Below are positions 1 through 7,859 of a stretch of DNA of 64,000 bases, one piece after another. The position numbers and the translations under genes are program-made. The notes beneath the pieces are model-generated. The model made no database searches and was not told the origin of the DNA. It saw only the letters and a list, made by a program, of their open reading frames with translations. Origin of the DNA: Armatimonas rosea (GTDB lineage Bacteria > Armatimonadota > Armatimonadia > Armatimonadales > Armatimonadaceae); contig NZ_JACHGW010000004.1 of the NCBI RefSeq assembly GCF_014202505.1, forward strand, positions 1 to 64,000, in the 5' to 3' direction. How positions within the stretch are numbered: the first letter of the stretch is position 1; each line of letters begins with the position of its first letter.

Positions 1-12
1 CCTCATTCTATT

Positions 13-110
13 GGGGGTTTGGGTGGGGCGGGGGGGGGGGCGCCCGCGCTGCCCCCCGGGGGGGGGGGGGGGGGGCGCCCCCCCCGCGCGCGGGGGGGCC
101 CCCCCCCGAC
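13..110. other. G/C homopolymer stretch, probable assembly noise
   Basis: The first ~110 bases are almost only runs of G and C, including an unbroken G run around 58-75. Nothing coding, repeated or regulatory can be read in it. Such runs are typical of low-quality contig ends; I treat it as probable artefact. Confidence 0.6.
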
Positions 111-122
111 GCCCTAGTGCTT

Positions 123-2012
123 TTAGTTTGAGCTGGTAGCCCGTTTGAAGGCAGGGACGCCACCGACGATCGGGAGGGTGATCTGTGTGGCGTCCAGATC
201 GACCGTGAGCTTGGTGCCGGCCTTGGGCCAGAGCGTGAAGTCGTGGTCGCTGGAGAGGATCATGAGGCCGATCTTCTTACCGGCGGGGATGATCTGGTCG
301 TCGGGCTCTAGGTCGAAGGTCAGCGTGACAAACTCACCGGGCTTGAGGGGCGTGCCGGGAGTCATCGAGTGGTAGTCGCCGCCCTTGGTGAGGGACTTGT
401 AGTTCTGCGGGTCGGCCCAGCCGCGGGTGATGAGGTTCGCGGTCCCCATCGGCCCAGCGGTCCACGGGAGCTGCACCAGGTAGACCGAGAGATTCGCCGC
501 GGGCGCACTCGATGCCAGCTTGATCGTGATCCGTGCCGTCCCAGAGAGGTGAAGCGGGGCCGTGAGCTCGGGGGTGGCGTAGAGCAGGCGGTTGGGGGAG
601 TCCGGTGTCTGCACCAAGGCTGGGGCAGCGAGCTCGACATCGTCGAGGAGCGCTTCGGTCGCTTGCTTTGCGGGCTTGACGGGGCTCAGGGCACCCGTGG
701 TATTGCCACCCGTGGCGAGGAAGAGCGTGATCGGCTTGGCATCGGGGTTGGGGTAGTCGGCGTAGGCGGTGGGTGCCGGGCGGGGCGCGCCGGGCTCACG
801 CTCGCGGACGATGTAGGACTTGGGGCCTTTCTCGACCCCGTTCTCGACCCCGTAGAGGAAGCGGGAGAACCACTTGTTCATCAGCTCCAGGGGCGGATCG
901 CCGCCGTGGCCGCCCTGGTGGAAGTACTGCACCAGGGGGACGCGCCCCTTGATGGCCTGGCTGATGCGAACACTGTGCTCGGGGACGACATTCCAGTCGT
1001 TGAAGGCGTGGGCCATGAGGACGGCGCACTTGATGTTCTGGGTGAAGTTGAGCAGGTCGCGCTCGGCCCAGAAGGCGCTGTAGTCGCCGGTCTTGCGGTC
1101 CTGGTTCTGGGCAAAGAGGCCATCGCGGTAGATCCGATCGCCCACAGCGCGGTTGGCGGGATCGCCGCTATTGATAAAGTCGTAGAGGGAGTCGATGTCC
1201 TCCCCAAGATAGCCGCCGGGGCTGCGCACAAGGCCGTTGGTGCGGTAGTAGTGGTAGTACGACGTGTTCGGGGCGACCGGAATGATCGCCTCGAGGCCCT
1301 TCACCCCCGTGGTCGCGGCAGCGACGGGGATCGTGCCGTTGTACGATGTCCCGGTCATGCCGACTTTTCCCGTGCACCAGTCCGCCTTAATCTCCGTCTG
1401 GCCGTCGCGAGTCGTGTAGCCCTTCGCCCGCCCATTGAGCCAGTCGATCACCGCCTTGGGCGCGAGGCGCTCGGGTAGGCCACCGACGGTCGGGCTGCCC
1501 TGCGAGAGGCCTGTCCCTGGTGCCTCCGAGTGGACCACGGCAAACCCGCGCGGGACCCAGGTGGCGGCCAGGGAGCCTGAGACACTGGTCCGGTTGGGGT
1601 TAAAGGGGACATTGGGGTGGGCGGTCCGTTGCGGAGGATCGGTGCCCAGCTCCTGGTGGACATCCCAGTTCACGTCGAAGTTGCCCGAGGTCCCGGCAAA
1701 GTAGGGCGACGACTCGTAGATCACGGGGACCTTGAGCCCCTCTGTCTGGGTCTGGCGCTGCCGGATAACATCGACATGCACCCGGTCCCGCTTGCCGTCG
1801 TTGTCGGAGTCAAACTCGGTCTCCACCCAGAGGTGCTCCCGAATCCACTCGGTAGGCGTCGCAAAGGCCGGGACCACTTGCGCTTGGCCGTCGGCGAAGA
1901 GAGGTTTTGCCAGGGAGTTTTGGGCGTGGGCGGGGCCTGATAGCAGTGTGAGAGGGACGATGAGGCTTAGCAGAGAGCCAAGACGGAGGGACGAGGAGCG
2001 AGCGGTCGACAT
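123..2012 (-). CDS. Secreted CocE/NonD hydrolase, X-Pro dipeptidyl-peptidase (S15) family
   Basis: 629-residue alpha/beta hydrolase predicted to release X-Pro dipeptides or hydrolyse esters outside the cytoplasm. A Sec signal peptide ends near residue 30 (AHA|QN). The nucleophile is Ser223 in GTSYNG; Asp339 in AFNDWN and His369 in QGGHGG complete the triad. The last ~200 residues form the beta-rich C-terminal domain of the S15/CocE family. The ATG at 2012 lies 9 nt after a TATAAT, so the transcript should have almost no leader. It is a single gene, convergent with the low-quality window edge. CocE-type esterase activity is the main alternative to peptidase. Confidence 0.85.
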   Translation of the reverse strand: MSTARSSSLRLGSLLSLIVPLTLLSGPAHAQNSLAKPLFADGQAQVVPAFATPTEWIREHLWVETEFDSDNDGKRDRVHVDVIRQRQTQTEGLKVPVIYESSPYFAGTSGNFDVNWDVHQELGTDPPQRTAHPNVPFNPNRTSVSGSLAATWVPRGFAVVHSEAPGTGLSQGSPTVGGLPERLAPKAVIDWLNGRAKGYTTRDGQTEIKADWCTGKVGMTGTSYNGTIPVAAATTGVKGLEAIIPVAPNTSYYHYYRTNGLVRSPGGYLGEDIDSLYDFINSGDPANRAVGDRIYRDGLFAQNQDRKTGDYSAFWAERDLLNFTQNIKCAVLMAHAFNDWNVVPEHSVRISQAIKGRVPLVQYFHQGGHGGDPPLELMNKWFSRFLYGVENGVEKGPKSYIVREREPGAPRPAPTAYADYPNPDAKPITLFLATGGNTTGALSPVKPAKQATEALLDDVELAAPALVQTPDSPNRLLYATPELTAPLHLSGTARITIKLASSAPAANLSVYLVQLPWTAGPMGTANLITRGWADPQNYKSLTKGGDYHSMTPGTPLKPGEFVTLTFDLEPDDQIIPAGKKIGLMILSSDHDFTLWPKAGTKLTVDLDATQITLPIVGGVPAFKRATSSN

Positions 2013-2021
2013 GGTGCCCGA

Positions 2022-2027
2022 ATTATA
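2022..2027 (-). promoter_or_regulatory. -10 element (TATAAT), near-leaderless
   Basis: Perfect TATAAT on the minus strand ending 9 nt before the ATG at 2012; the expected transcript start is 2-3 nt before the start codon. Confidence 0.55.
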
Positions 2028-2045
2028 CAGTAAATCCGAGCGATT

Positions 2046-2795
2046 CTAGCGTACCCCGAGCCGTCGGTCCAGCCAGCGGAGCCACGAGGTCTTCTCTATG
2101 GTTGCCGTGATCGAGACGCGCTCCGCCGCAAGATTGAGTGCCAGGAGCAGAACCAGAACGGCTACCATTCCGACCAAAGGCAGGCTCTGCACCAGAAAGA
2201 CTCCCGCCAGCGCGCCCAAGAGGTTCGAGCCCGTGTCGCCGAGCATGGCGCTTGCCCGCGCATCAGCCCACCACTCGATGGCAAGCACGATCAGCAACGG
2301 CCAGAGGTCAAGAAACGAGCGGGGAGCGAGCACGAGCGCGGGCACGACTAAAAGACCGAAGCCAAACAGTGCCCGCCCCGGGCGCAGGTCGAGGAGGTTC
2401 ACGGTATTGGCTGAGAGCGCGATTACTCCTGCAGCGACCACGACCACGAGCCACTTGCCCGGAAACAGGAACCAGGCATAGCCCAAGGCGATCAGTCCAC
2501 CCCCGAAGAGCTTGAGAGCACCCGTCGTGGGCTTACCGGTGAACAGGCTCTTGAGGTGGCCGCGAAATCCTCCCACCGAGCGGTTGCCCCAGAGATCGTC
2601 GGCGAGGCCGAGTACCCCAAAAGCGATCGCCGGCCAGAGGAGCGGGTAGCAGGCGAGGGGGAGGAGAAAGCTCAGGCCGGACGCTGAGGGTATCGGCTTC
2701 TTCTGAAAGTTGGGGCGCACCAGCTTCAGCTCCGCGCAGAGCATCCGCGTAAAGACAGGACACAGAAGGGCGAGGGTCGCCGCGATCCAGATCAT
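2046..2795 (-). CDS. MraY/WecA-like polyprenyl-phosphate sugar-phosphate transferase (GT4)
   Basis: 249-residue integral membrane enzyme predicted to move a sugar-1-phosphate from a UDP-sugar to a polyprenyl phosphate. Family signatures are visible: GLADDLWG (Asp66-Asp67), SANTVNLLDLRPG (Asn133, Asp136) and AMLGDTGSN (Asp187). Hydrophobic segments cover most of the chain. It is shorter than MraY (~320 aa), as in the compact homologues found beside MctB/SteB genes. It overlaps the upstream GT2 gene by 4 nt, so translation is probably coupled. Sugar specificity cannot be read. Confidence 0.8.
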   Translation of the reverse strand: MIWIAATLALLCPVFTRMLCAELKLVRPNFQKKPIPSASGLSFLLPLACYPLLWPAIAFGVLGLADDLWGNRSVGGFRGHLKSLFTGKPTTGALKLFGGGLIALGYAWFLFPGKWLVVVVAAGVIALSANTVNLLDLRPGRALFGFGLLVVPALVLAPRSFLDLWPLLIVLAIEWWADARASAMLGDTGSNLLGALAGVFLVQSLPLVGMVAVLVLLLALNLAAERVSITATIEKTSWLRWLDRRLGVR

Positions 2796-3448
2796 CGGAG
2801 GAGCGCCTTTGCTACATCACGGAGCTGACGGAGCCGGTGGAGGCGGCCCGCGAGGTCGTTTTGCGTCACGCGGTGGTCCATGGTCGTGGGGACTTCGAGC
2901 ACGCGAAAGCCGGCCTTGAGGGCGGAGATATCCAGGCCCGTCTCGATCCCAAAGCCCTCCGCGAGCGGGAGGGCTGCCTCTAAGACCGCACGCTTGAGGC
3001 AACGCTGGCCCGAGAGCGGGGCTTGCATGGTCTTTCCCGTGGCGCGCTTCACTCCCCAGCGCGCGAGCCGCAGGACGATCCCCATCCCCCCGCCGCGCCC
3101 GGGGACCACGGGAAAGAGCGCGACCGTCATGTCGGCATCGCCTTGGAGGACGGGAGTGCTGAGCTTGCTGGCCTCCGCCGCGGTCGCTCCGAGGTCGGCG
3201 TCTAGGAGTAGGAGAAACTCGCTGGTTGTCGCTTGAAGACCTGCGGTGAGGGCCGCCGCCTTCCCGCCATTTTGCTTGAGGGTGAGCACTCGTGCCCCCG
3301 CTGCGGTCGCCCGGCGCGTGGTATCGTCGGTGGAGCCGTCGTCGATCACCAAAACGTCGTTTACATCGGGGAGGGCAAGGGCAACCGCGACCGTCGCGGT
3401 GATGCGCTCCGCTTCGTTGTAGGCGGGAATGAGGACGGTCAGGGTCAT
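2792..3448 (-). CDS. Family 2 glycosyltransferase
   Basis: 218-residue GT-A fold glycosyltransferase. It opens with the family's IPAYNEA motif, followed by VIDDGSTDDT and a DxD metal/nucleotide site in LLDADLGAT near residue 82-84. There is no membrane anchor, so it probably works at the inner face of the membrane with the GT4 transferase that follows it with a 4-nt overlap. It also overlaps the preceding MctB-like gene by 4 nt; the three form one operon. The order MctB/SteB - GT2 - GT4 recurs in several phyla and is linked there to envelope assembly. The acceptor is unknown. Confidence 0.85.
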   Translation of the reverse strand: MTLTVLIPAYNEAERITATVAVALALPDVNDVLVIDDGSTDDTTRRATAAGARVLTLKQNGGKAAALTAGLQATTSEFLLLLDADLGATAAEASKLSTPVLQGDADMTVALFPVVPGRGGGMGIVLRLARWGVKRATGKTMQAPLSGQRCLKRAVLEAALPLAEGFGIETGLDISALKAGFRVLEVPTTMDHRVTQNDLAGRLHRLRQLRDVAKALLR

Positions 3449-4158
3449 GGCTCGGGCGTCGGGGTGGGGGCTGGGGATGGTGTCGCGCGGGTCAGGGCAT
3501 CGAGCGGCGGGGTCTTGCTGTCGGCCTTAAGGCCAAAGCTTCCATTCTCTCCGTTCAGGGCCACGACCAGCGCCAGCCAGCCTGTCGCACGGTTGATACA
3601 GTCCACGGTGGCGTCTGCCTCTTTGCTCCAGTCGGGGACCAGCGTGACTTTGGTCTCGTAGAGCTCCACGGCGACCACACGGACTCCGGTCTGGTGGAGC
3701 GCCTTGACAAACGGCAGGTCGCGGCTCTGCGCGAGCTCCTCGCTCTCGCCGCCCGCCAGCACCACGAGCTTGGGGAGCCCACCGGTCCGCACCAGAACCT
3801 GCCAGTCGTTGTCGGAGAGCGCCTCGCGGGTCACGGTCGCACCGGCCAGCTCCAGGGCCTTCTGGGTCTCGTCCGCCGCCTCGCGTCCCACTCCGGTCTG
3901 GACCACGAGGACGCGCTGGTGGTCGAGGGCATCCTTTACGAGGAGGGGAACCGCCCCTTGGAGAGTGAGCTCGGTCTGCTCGCGCTCATGGGTCTCTTTG
4001 CGGAGCTCGGCGTAGTTGGCACTGAGCTTGTTCATCATCACGGTCTGGCGGTTGACCACGGTCGAGCCCACGAACGCCGTGCCGATGAGAATCCCAATCC
4101 CAAGCGCCAGAAAGACCGCTGCAAGAGAAGCAACATGGTAGCGAAAATCAGACGTCAC
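3445..4158 (-). CDS. MctB/SteB-like membrane protein (copper transporter family)
   Basis: 237 residues from a GTG at 4158. A single transmembrane helix (residues ~7-30, beginning FRYHVASLAAVF) is followed by a coiled-coil stretch and a C-terminal domain, the layout of the MctB family (Pfam copper transporter MctB). The longer reading frame begins inside the neighbouring gene, whereas the GTG is 6 nt after TACAAT, matching the leaderless pattern of this genome. In actinobacteria relatives are MctB (outer-membrane-associated copper handling) and SteB (cell envelope/sporulation, with SteA and a glycosyltransferase). The neighbours favour an envelope role here; that is inference. Confidence 0.7.
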   Translation of the reverse strand: MTSDFRYHVASLAAVFLALGIGILIGTAFVGSTVVNRQTVMMNKLSANYAELRKETHEREQTELTLQGAVPLLVKDALDHQRVLVVQTGVGREAADETQKALELAGATVTREALSDNDWQVLVRTGGLPKLVVLAGGESEELAQSRDLPFVKALHQTGVRVVAVELYETKVTLVPDWSKEADATVDCINRATGWLALVVALNGENGSFGLKADSKTPPLDALTRATPSPAPTPTPEP

Positions 4159-4164
4159 GCCGGT

Positions 4165-4170
4165 ATTGTA
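4165..4170 (-). promoter_or_regulatory. -10 element (TACAAT), leaderless
   Basis: TACAAT ends 6 nt before the GTG at 4158 that opens the MctB-like - GT2 - GT4 operon; the expected transcript start is the G of the start codon. Confidence 0.5.
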
Positions 4171-4189
4171 CCGTAGCCCGGACAACTGT

Positions 4190-4741
4190 CTAGAGCTCAA
4201 AGTAGCCTGAATCACGAATGCGCGCGTCGAGGAACTCCAGCAGTGCCTCCCTGCCATGTGTCGCCTCAAGCCAGGTGTCGGGCGGAGGGTAGGCTCCCTC
4301 CGTGTCGCACGTTCGCCAGCCATCCGCCTCCGTGGCCTCTACCTCCTCCATGAGGTAGGCGTAGAGGATTAACTGCGGGAGGCCCTCCGCGATCCCGTGG
4401 TAGAGGCCGTCCCTCCCGAAAAGCTCCCCCTGCTTGCTGTAGACAAAGCCGGTCTCTGCTTCCAAAAAGAGCGAGTCACCAAGGTGATAGCCTTCGCGCG
4501 AGCAGACCTGGTGCTGCTCGATGGCCAAGATCGTGACAGTCGTCGTCAAGTCTGGGCGAAGTACCTCCGAAAAAACTCCCTCACGAAGCGCACTGGGAAT
4601 GCCGGGCCAGCACAAAAACTCCTTCAGAGAGCGGGGGAGGCGGACGCTGTCAAGCTCCGTCTCCGAGTAAGAGCGCCAAGCCTTCTCGTTCCAGACAGAG
4701 CGCAGCTCCTCCGGAGTGGGAATCTCAGGGAGGAGCTGCAT
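4190..4741 (-). CDS. SUKH-like (SMI1/KNR4 superfamily) protein, putative
   Basis: 183 residues from the ATG at 4741; longer starts would run into the aldo/keto reductase gene, which ends at 4770. The block RLPRSLKEFLCWPG, the later GDSLFLEAETGFVYS and the acidic C-terminus resemble SUKH-4-type immunity proteins, which neutralise nucleic-acid-targeting polymorphic toxins. No toxin gene is adjacent, so an immunity role is unproven; an orphan immunity or general SMI1-like binding function is possible. The match is by eye and weak. Confidence 0.45.
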   Translation of the reverse strand: MQLLPEIPTPEELRSVWNEKAWRSYSETELDSVRLPRSLKEFLCWPGIPSALREGVFSEVLRPDLTTTVTILAIEQHQVCSREGYHLGDSLFLEAETGFVYSKQGELFGRDGLYHGIAEGLPQLILYAYLMEEVEATEADGWRTCDTEGAYPPPDTWLEATHGREALLEFLDARIRDSGYFEL

Positions 4742-4769
4742 GCCGTGGGGCAGGGGTAGGCTAGGTGGC

Positions 4770-5675
4770 CTACGCCAAGAGTGCATCGATCTGGGCGAGC
4801 TCGTCGTCGGTGAGGGGCCAGCTTGCGGCGGCGACATTGGCACGAACTTGCTCGGGCTTGGTGGCACCGGCGATCACCGATGAGACCGCGGACCTTGCGA
4901 GAAGCCACGAGAAGGCGAGCTCTAGGAGCGTGTGGCCGTGTGCCTCGGAGAAGGCAAGGAGCGCCTCGGCCTTGGTGAGGTTCTCGTCGGTGAGCCAGCG
5001 GGACTCAGCGTTGATGCGGGTGCCCTCGGGGAGCGGCTGGCCCTTGCGGTACTTGCCGGTGAGCATGCCGCTGGCGAGAGGGAAGTAGGGCAGGAGCCCG
5101 ACATGGGTGGCGGCGCACTCCGCGAGGACACTGTCGGTCTCCGGCTGGCGCGCAAAGAGGCTGTACTCGTTCTGGACACTGACAAACTGCGGCCCAATAC
5201 TCTCGGCGGCGGCACGGAGCTGCGCGACCGAGAAGTTGGAGCAGCCCAGCTCACGCACCTTGCCTTGGATCACCAGCTCCCGCAGCGCTCCCATCGTCTC
5301 CGCGATTGGCACGGTTTCGTCGGGGCGGTGGATCTGGTAGAGGTCGATGTAGTCGGTGCCAAGGCGCTGGAGGGAGTCGTCGCAGGCCTTGAAAATATAC
5401 TCGGGCCGCGCACCGCCCGGTCGGTCGTCGTCGATCTTGATCCCGAACTTGGTTGCGATTAGGATGTCTGCACGGCGCTTTCCGAGTGCCTGCCCGAGAA
5501 ATACCTCGCTATTGGTGCCGCCGTAGATATCGGCCGTGTCGAAGAAGTTGATGCCGGAGTCGAGCGCCGCGTCTACCACGAGCTGGGTCTGCGCCAGATC
5601 GCAGCGCATGCCGAAGTTATTGCAGCCCAGCCCCACCTCGGAGACTTGGAGCGAGCCAAGAGAGCGTGTTTTCAT
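4770..5675 (-). CDS. Aldo/keto reductase
   Basis: 301-residue (beta/alpha)8 NADP-dependent oxidoreductase. The catalytic tetrad is complete: Asp46 and Tyr51 in FFDTADIYG, Lys76 in ATKFG and His116 in YQIHRPD. The C-terminal SVIAGATKPEQVRANV stretch is the usual cofactor-phosphate binding region. The length is typical for the family. The ATG at 5675 follows a TATACC by 6 nt. The substrate cannot be predicted. The gene is divergent from mtaB. Confidence 0.92.
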   Translation of the reverse strand: MKTRSLGSLQVSEVGLGCNNFGMRCDLAQTQLVVDAALDSGINFFDTADIYGGTNSEVFLGQALGKRRADILIATKFGIKIDDDRPGGARPEYIFKACDDSLQRLGTDYIDLYQIHRPDETVPIAETMGALRELVIQGKVRELGCSNFSVAQLRAAAESIGPQFVSVQNEYSLFARQPETDSVLAECAATHVGLLPYFPLASGMLTGKYRKGQPLPEGTRINAESRWLTDENLTKAEALLAFSEAHGHTLLELAFSWLLARSAVSSVIAGATKPEQVRANVAAASWPLTDDELAQIDALLA

Positions 5676-5681
5676 GGAGAG

Positions 5682-5687
5682 GGTATA
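5682..5687 (-). promoter_or_regulatory. -10 element (TATACC), leaderless
   Basis: TATACC ends 6 nt before the ATG of the aldo/keto reductase, the same spacing seen before many genes in this window. Confidence 0.4.
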
Positions 5688-5700
5688 CCCGACTCCGCGA

Positions 5701-5706
5701 TATAAT
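5701..5706 (+). promoter_or_regulatory. -10 element (TATAAT) of mtaB
   Basis: Perfect TATAAT with no good -35. Transcription from here would give mtaB a leader of ~170 nt that includes the palindromic element at 5754-5867. Confidence 0.4.
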
Positions 5707-5753
5707 CGTTTTGCCCGAATGGAAATCCTCGACGGAGATCGGCGGGCTAGCCT

Positions 5754-5867
5754 GCACGGTAAACGTGCGGCTATGGGGCCTTCGGCCGCCTCCTCGTGCC
5801 TCGTCGGTAAATATTCGCCGAAGGCGCGGCGGAGGCACGACGCCCAATTGCCCCACGTTTACCGTGC
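5754..5867. repeat. Intergenic palindromic element, copy 1
   Basis: Ends are a perfect 14-bp inverted repeat (GCACGGTAAACGTG at 5754-5767 and its complement at 5854-5867). The inside holds a GGCTATGGGG...CGCCTCCTCG block shared with the element at 38321-38440. It sits in the predicted mtaB leader and would fold into a long hairpin in the RNA. No coding capacity is apparent. Confidence 0.7.
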
Positions 5868-5883
5868 GGGGAGAGAGAACATC

Positions 5884-7242
5884 ATGCCCGTTGCTGCCCT
5901 CACCACCCTAGGCTGTAAAGTCAACCAGTACGAGACCGAGAAGATCGCGGAAGAGTTTGCCGCCAATGGTTTTGTGCTCACTGATTTCGACGCCCCCGCC
6001 GATGTCTATGTGATCAACTCCTGCTCGGTGACCGCGGCGGCGGATAAGAAGTCCCGGTATCTGGCGCGCAAGGCGAGCCGGACCAATCCCAATGCGGTGG
6101 TGGTGATGACGGGCTGCCATAGCCAGCAGGTGCTCGATCACGGCGAGTGGGTCGAGGGCGCGACCCTGCTCGTGGACAACGAGGACAAGATGCGGGTGTT
6201 TGCCAAGGTGGTCGAGCACGCGCCGGAGATTCTGAGCTACTCGTCGTCGCCGGCCACGGTCCTGCCCGCGCGGGAGCGGCGCACGCGGGCGACGCTGAAG
6301 GTCCAAGACGGCTGCACGCACTTCTGCGGCTTCTGCCAGATTCCCTACACCCGAAAAGTGAAGGTCTCCCGGCACTGGGAGGACGTTGTCGCGGAGGCGC
6401 ATGCGCTGGCGGAGAGTGGGACGCGGGAGCTGGTGGTGACGGGGGTCTGTGTGGGGGCCTACGACGAAGCCACGGGGTCGGGTGGGCCGGACTTGGCGGA
6501 GCTTCTGCTGAAAGTGGCCGATGTGCCGGGGATTGCGCGGGTGCGCCTGAGCTCGATCCAGCCGATTGAGGTCAGCGATGCCCTGATCGATGCCTTTGCC
6601 ACGCACCCCAACCTCTGTCCGCACCTGCACCTGAGCTGCCAGAGCGGCGACGATACGATTCTCAAGGCAATGAACCGACCCTACGATGCCGCGTTCTACA
6701 AGGCCTTGGTCGCCAAGCTGCGCGCCGCCGTCCCGGATGTGGCGATCACTACGGATTTAATTGTGGGCTATCCGGGCGAGACGGAGGAGCTGCACCAGAA
6801 CACGCTCGACTTTGCACGTGCGGTCGGGTTTCAGAAGACCCACTGTTTTCGCTACTCGCCGCGGGACAAGACCTACGCCGCGACCTTGCCCGACGACATC
6901 CCCGATGAGGTCAAGAAGCGCCGCCACGCCGAGCTGCAGGCCGTGGTCGATGCCAGCAACCATGCCTTCACCGAGCGCTCTCTCGGGGAGACCGTGAGCG
7001 TTCTGGTCGAGCACCCCGAGGGCACGACCCTCACGGGCTACACGCCCAACTACATCAAGGTCCGTTTCTCAGGCCCGGTCGCGCTGTACGGCGAGCTCGT
7101 TCCGGTGCGCCTAGACTCCGTGGAGTCCGATGGGGGTGCTATTGGGACACTGGTCCTCCCCGAGCCGGAGCTCGCACGGATTCTCGCGCAAGCACCGCGC
7201 CCCAAGTTCCAAGCCCTGGAGATGATCGGAGCCACCCCATGA
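5884..7242 (+). CDS. mtaB: tRNA (N6-threonylcarbamoyladenosine37-C2)-methylthiotransferase MtaB
   Basis: 452 residues from the ATG at 5884. Radical SAM methylthiotransferase that converts t6A37 to ms2t6A37 in ANN-decoding tRNAs. The N-terminal UPF0004 domain carries the three auxiliary-cluster cysteines (TLGCKVNQYE, INSCSV, TGCHSQ). The radical SAM motif is CTHFCGFC, and a C-terminal TRAM-like region follows. The ~450-aa length and the opening LGCKVNQYE favour MtaB over MiaB or RimO. The reading frame extends upstream through the palindromic element, but homology starts at this ATG. It overlaps the next gene by 4 nt. Confidence 0.9.
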   Translation: MPVAALTTLGCKVNQYETEKIAEEFAANGFVLTDFDAPADVYVINSCSVTAAADKKSRYLARKASRTNPNAVVVMTGCHSQQVLDHGEWVEGATLLVDNEDKMRVFAKVVEHAPEILSYSSSPATVLPARERRTRATLKVQDGCTHFCGFCQIPYTRKVKVSRHWEDVVAEAHALAESGTRELVVTGVCVGAYDEATGSGGPDLAELLLKVADVPGIARVRLSSIQPIEVSDALIDAFATHPNLCPHLHLSCQSGDDTILKAMNRPYDAAFYKALVAKLRAAVPDVAITTDLIVGYPGETEELHQNTLDFARAVGFQKTHCFRYSPRDKTYAATLPDDIPDEVKKRRHAELQAVVDASNHAFTERSLGETVSVLVEHPEGTTLTGYTPNYIKVRFSGPVALYGELVPVRLDSVESDGGAIGTLVLPEPELARILAQAPRPKFQALEMIGATP

Positions 7243-7832
7243 CGGTTCACTACGACCTGAACGAAGACGACTGGCTGACCATGAACCTGCACTACATGGA
7301 GCAGTCCGGGCTCATCGAGAAGAACCAGAAGCGCTACCGGATGCTCATCACGCTCTGCGCGGTGGAGGTGGTTGCCTGCCTGCTGATTAAGTGGTACCTG
7401 CCGGCTCTATTCTTTGCCTCGGTCGGGGGGGCGCTTCTCTTCAATCTCACCCGAATCCCCGGGCTGCTACGCAAGCAGATCCAGCGCCAGACCAATCAAG
7501 GGGACTTTCGGGCACTCTTTGGCCACTACGAGCTCGCGCTCACGCCGCAGGGCATCAAGACCAAGGGGCCGATCTCGGAGAACCTCTACTACTGGAGCGC
7601 CGTGGAGCAGCTGATCGAGACGGAGACGCACTTTTTTATCCAATTTTCGTCGGCGGTGCGCATCACGATCCCCAAGCGTGCCTTCGCCACCCAGACCCAC
7701 GGTGCGGAGTTTCTGAAGCTGGCGGAGCACTACCGGCAGAATGTCACGGGGACGCCCATCCCGACCATGCAGCGCGGCGCGTGGTGGACCCAAGGCTCCC
7801 AGGTAGTCGAGGCGCAGCAACAGCGGCAGTAG
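7239..7832 (+). CDS. YcxB-like membrane protein
   Basis: 197 residues. Two hydrophobic helices (about 33-66) are followed by a soluble C-terminal part containing TPQGIKTKGPISENLYYWSA and IPKRAF, the arrangement of the YcxB-like family (PF14317-type). The function of that family is unknown. The ATG lies in the last codons of mtaB (4-nt overlap), so the two are probably cotranslated. Confidence 0.6.
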   Translation: MTVHYDLNEDDWLTMNLHYMEQSGLIEKNQKRYRMLITLCAVEVVACLLIKWYLPALFFASVGGALLFNLTRIPGLLRKQIQRQTNQGDFRALFGHYELALTPQGIKTKGPISENLYYWSAVEQLIETETHFFIQFSSAVRITIPKRAFATQTHGAEFLKLAEHYRQNVTGTPIPTMQRGAWWTQGSQVVEAQQQRQ

Positions 7833-7847
7833 GGAGCGGAAATCGGG

Positions 7848-7853
7848 TACCAT
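7848..7853 (+). promoter_or_regulatory. -10 element (TACCAT), leaderless
   Basis: TACCAT ends 6 nt before the GTG at 7860; weak hexamer but standard spacing for this window. Confidence 0.3.
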
Positions 7854-7859
7854 GCTCCC

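Noticed and set aside
1-122. Extreme G/C homopolymers at the window start, as a possible structured or quadruplex element
   Set aside because: It looks like low-quality contig-end sequence; no independent feature supports a biological role.
369-1478. Long plus-strand frame opposite the X-Pro peptidase gene
   Set aside because: Val/Gly/Arg-rich shadow translation typical of GC-rich DNA; the minus-strand frame has a clear catalytic triad.
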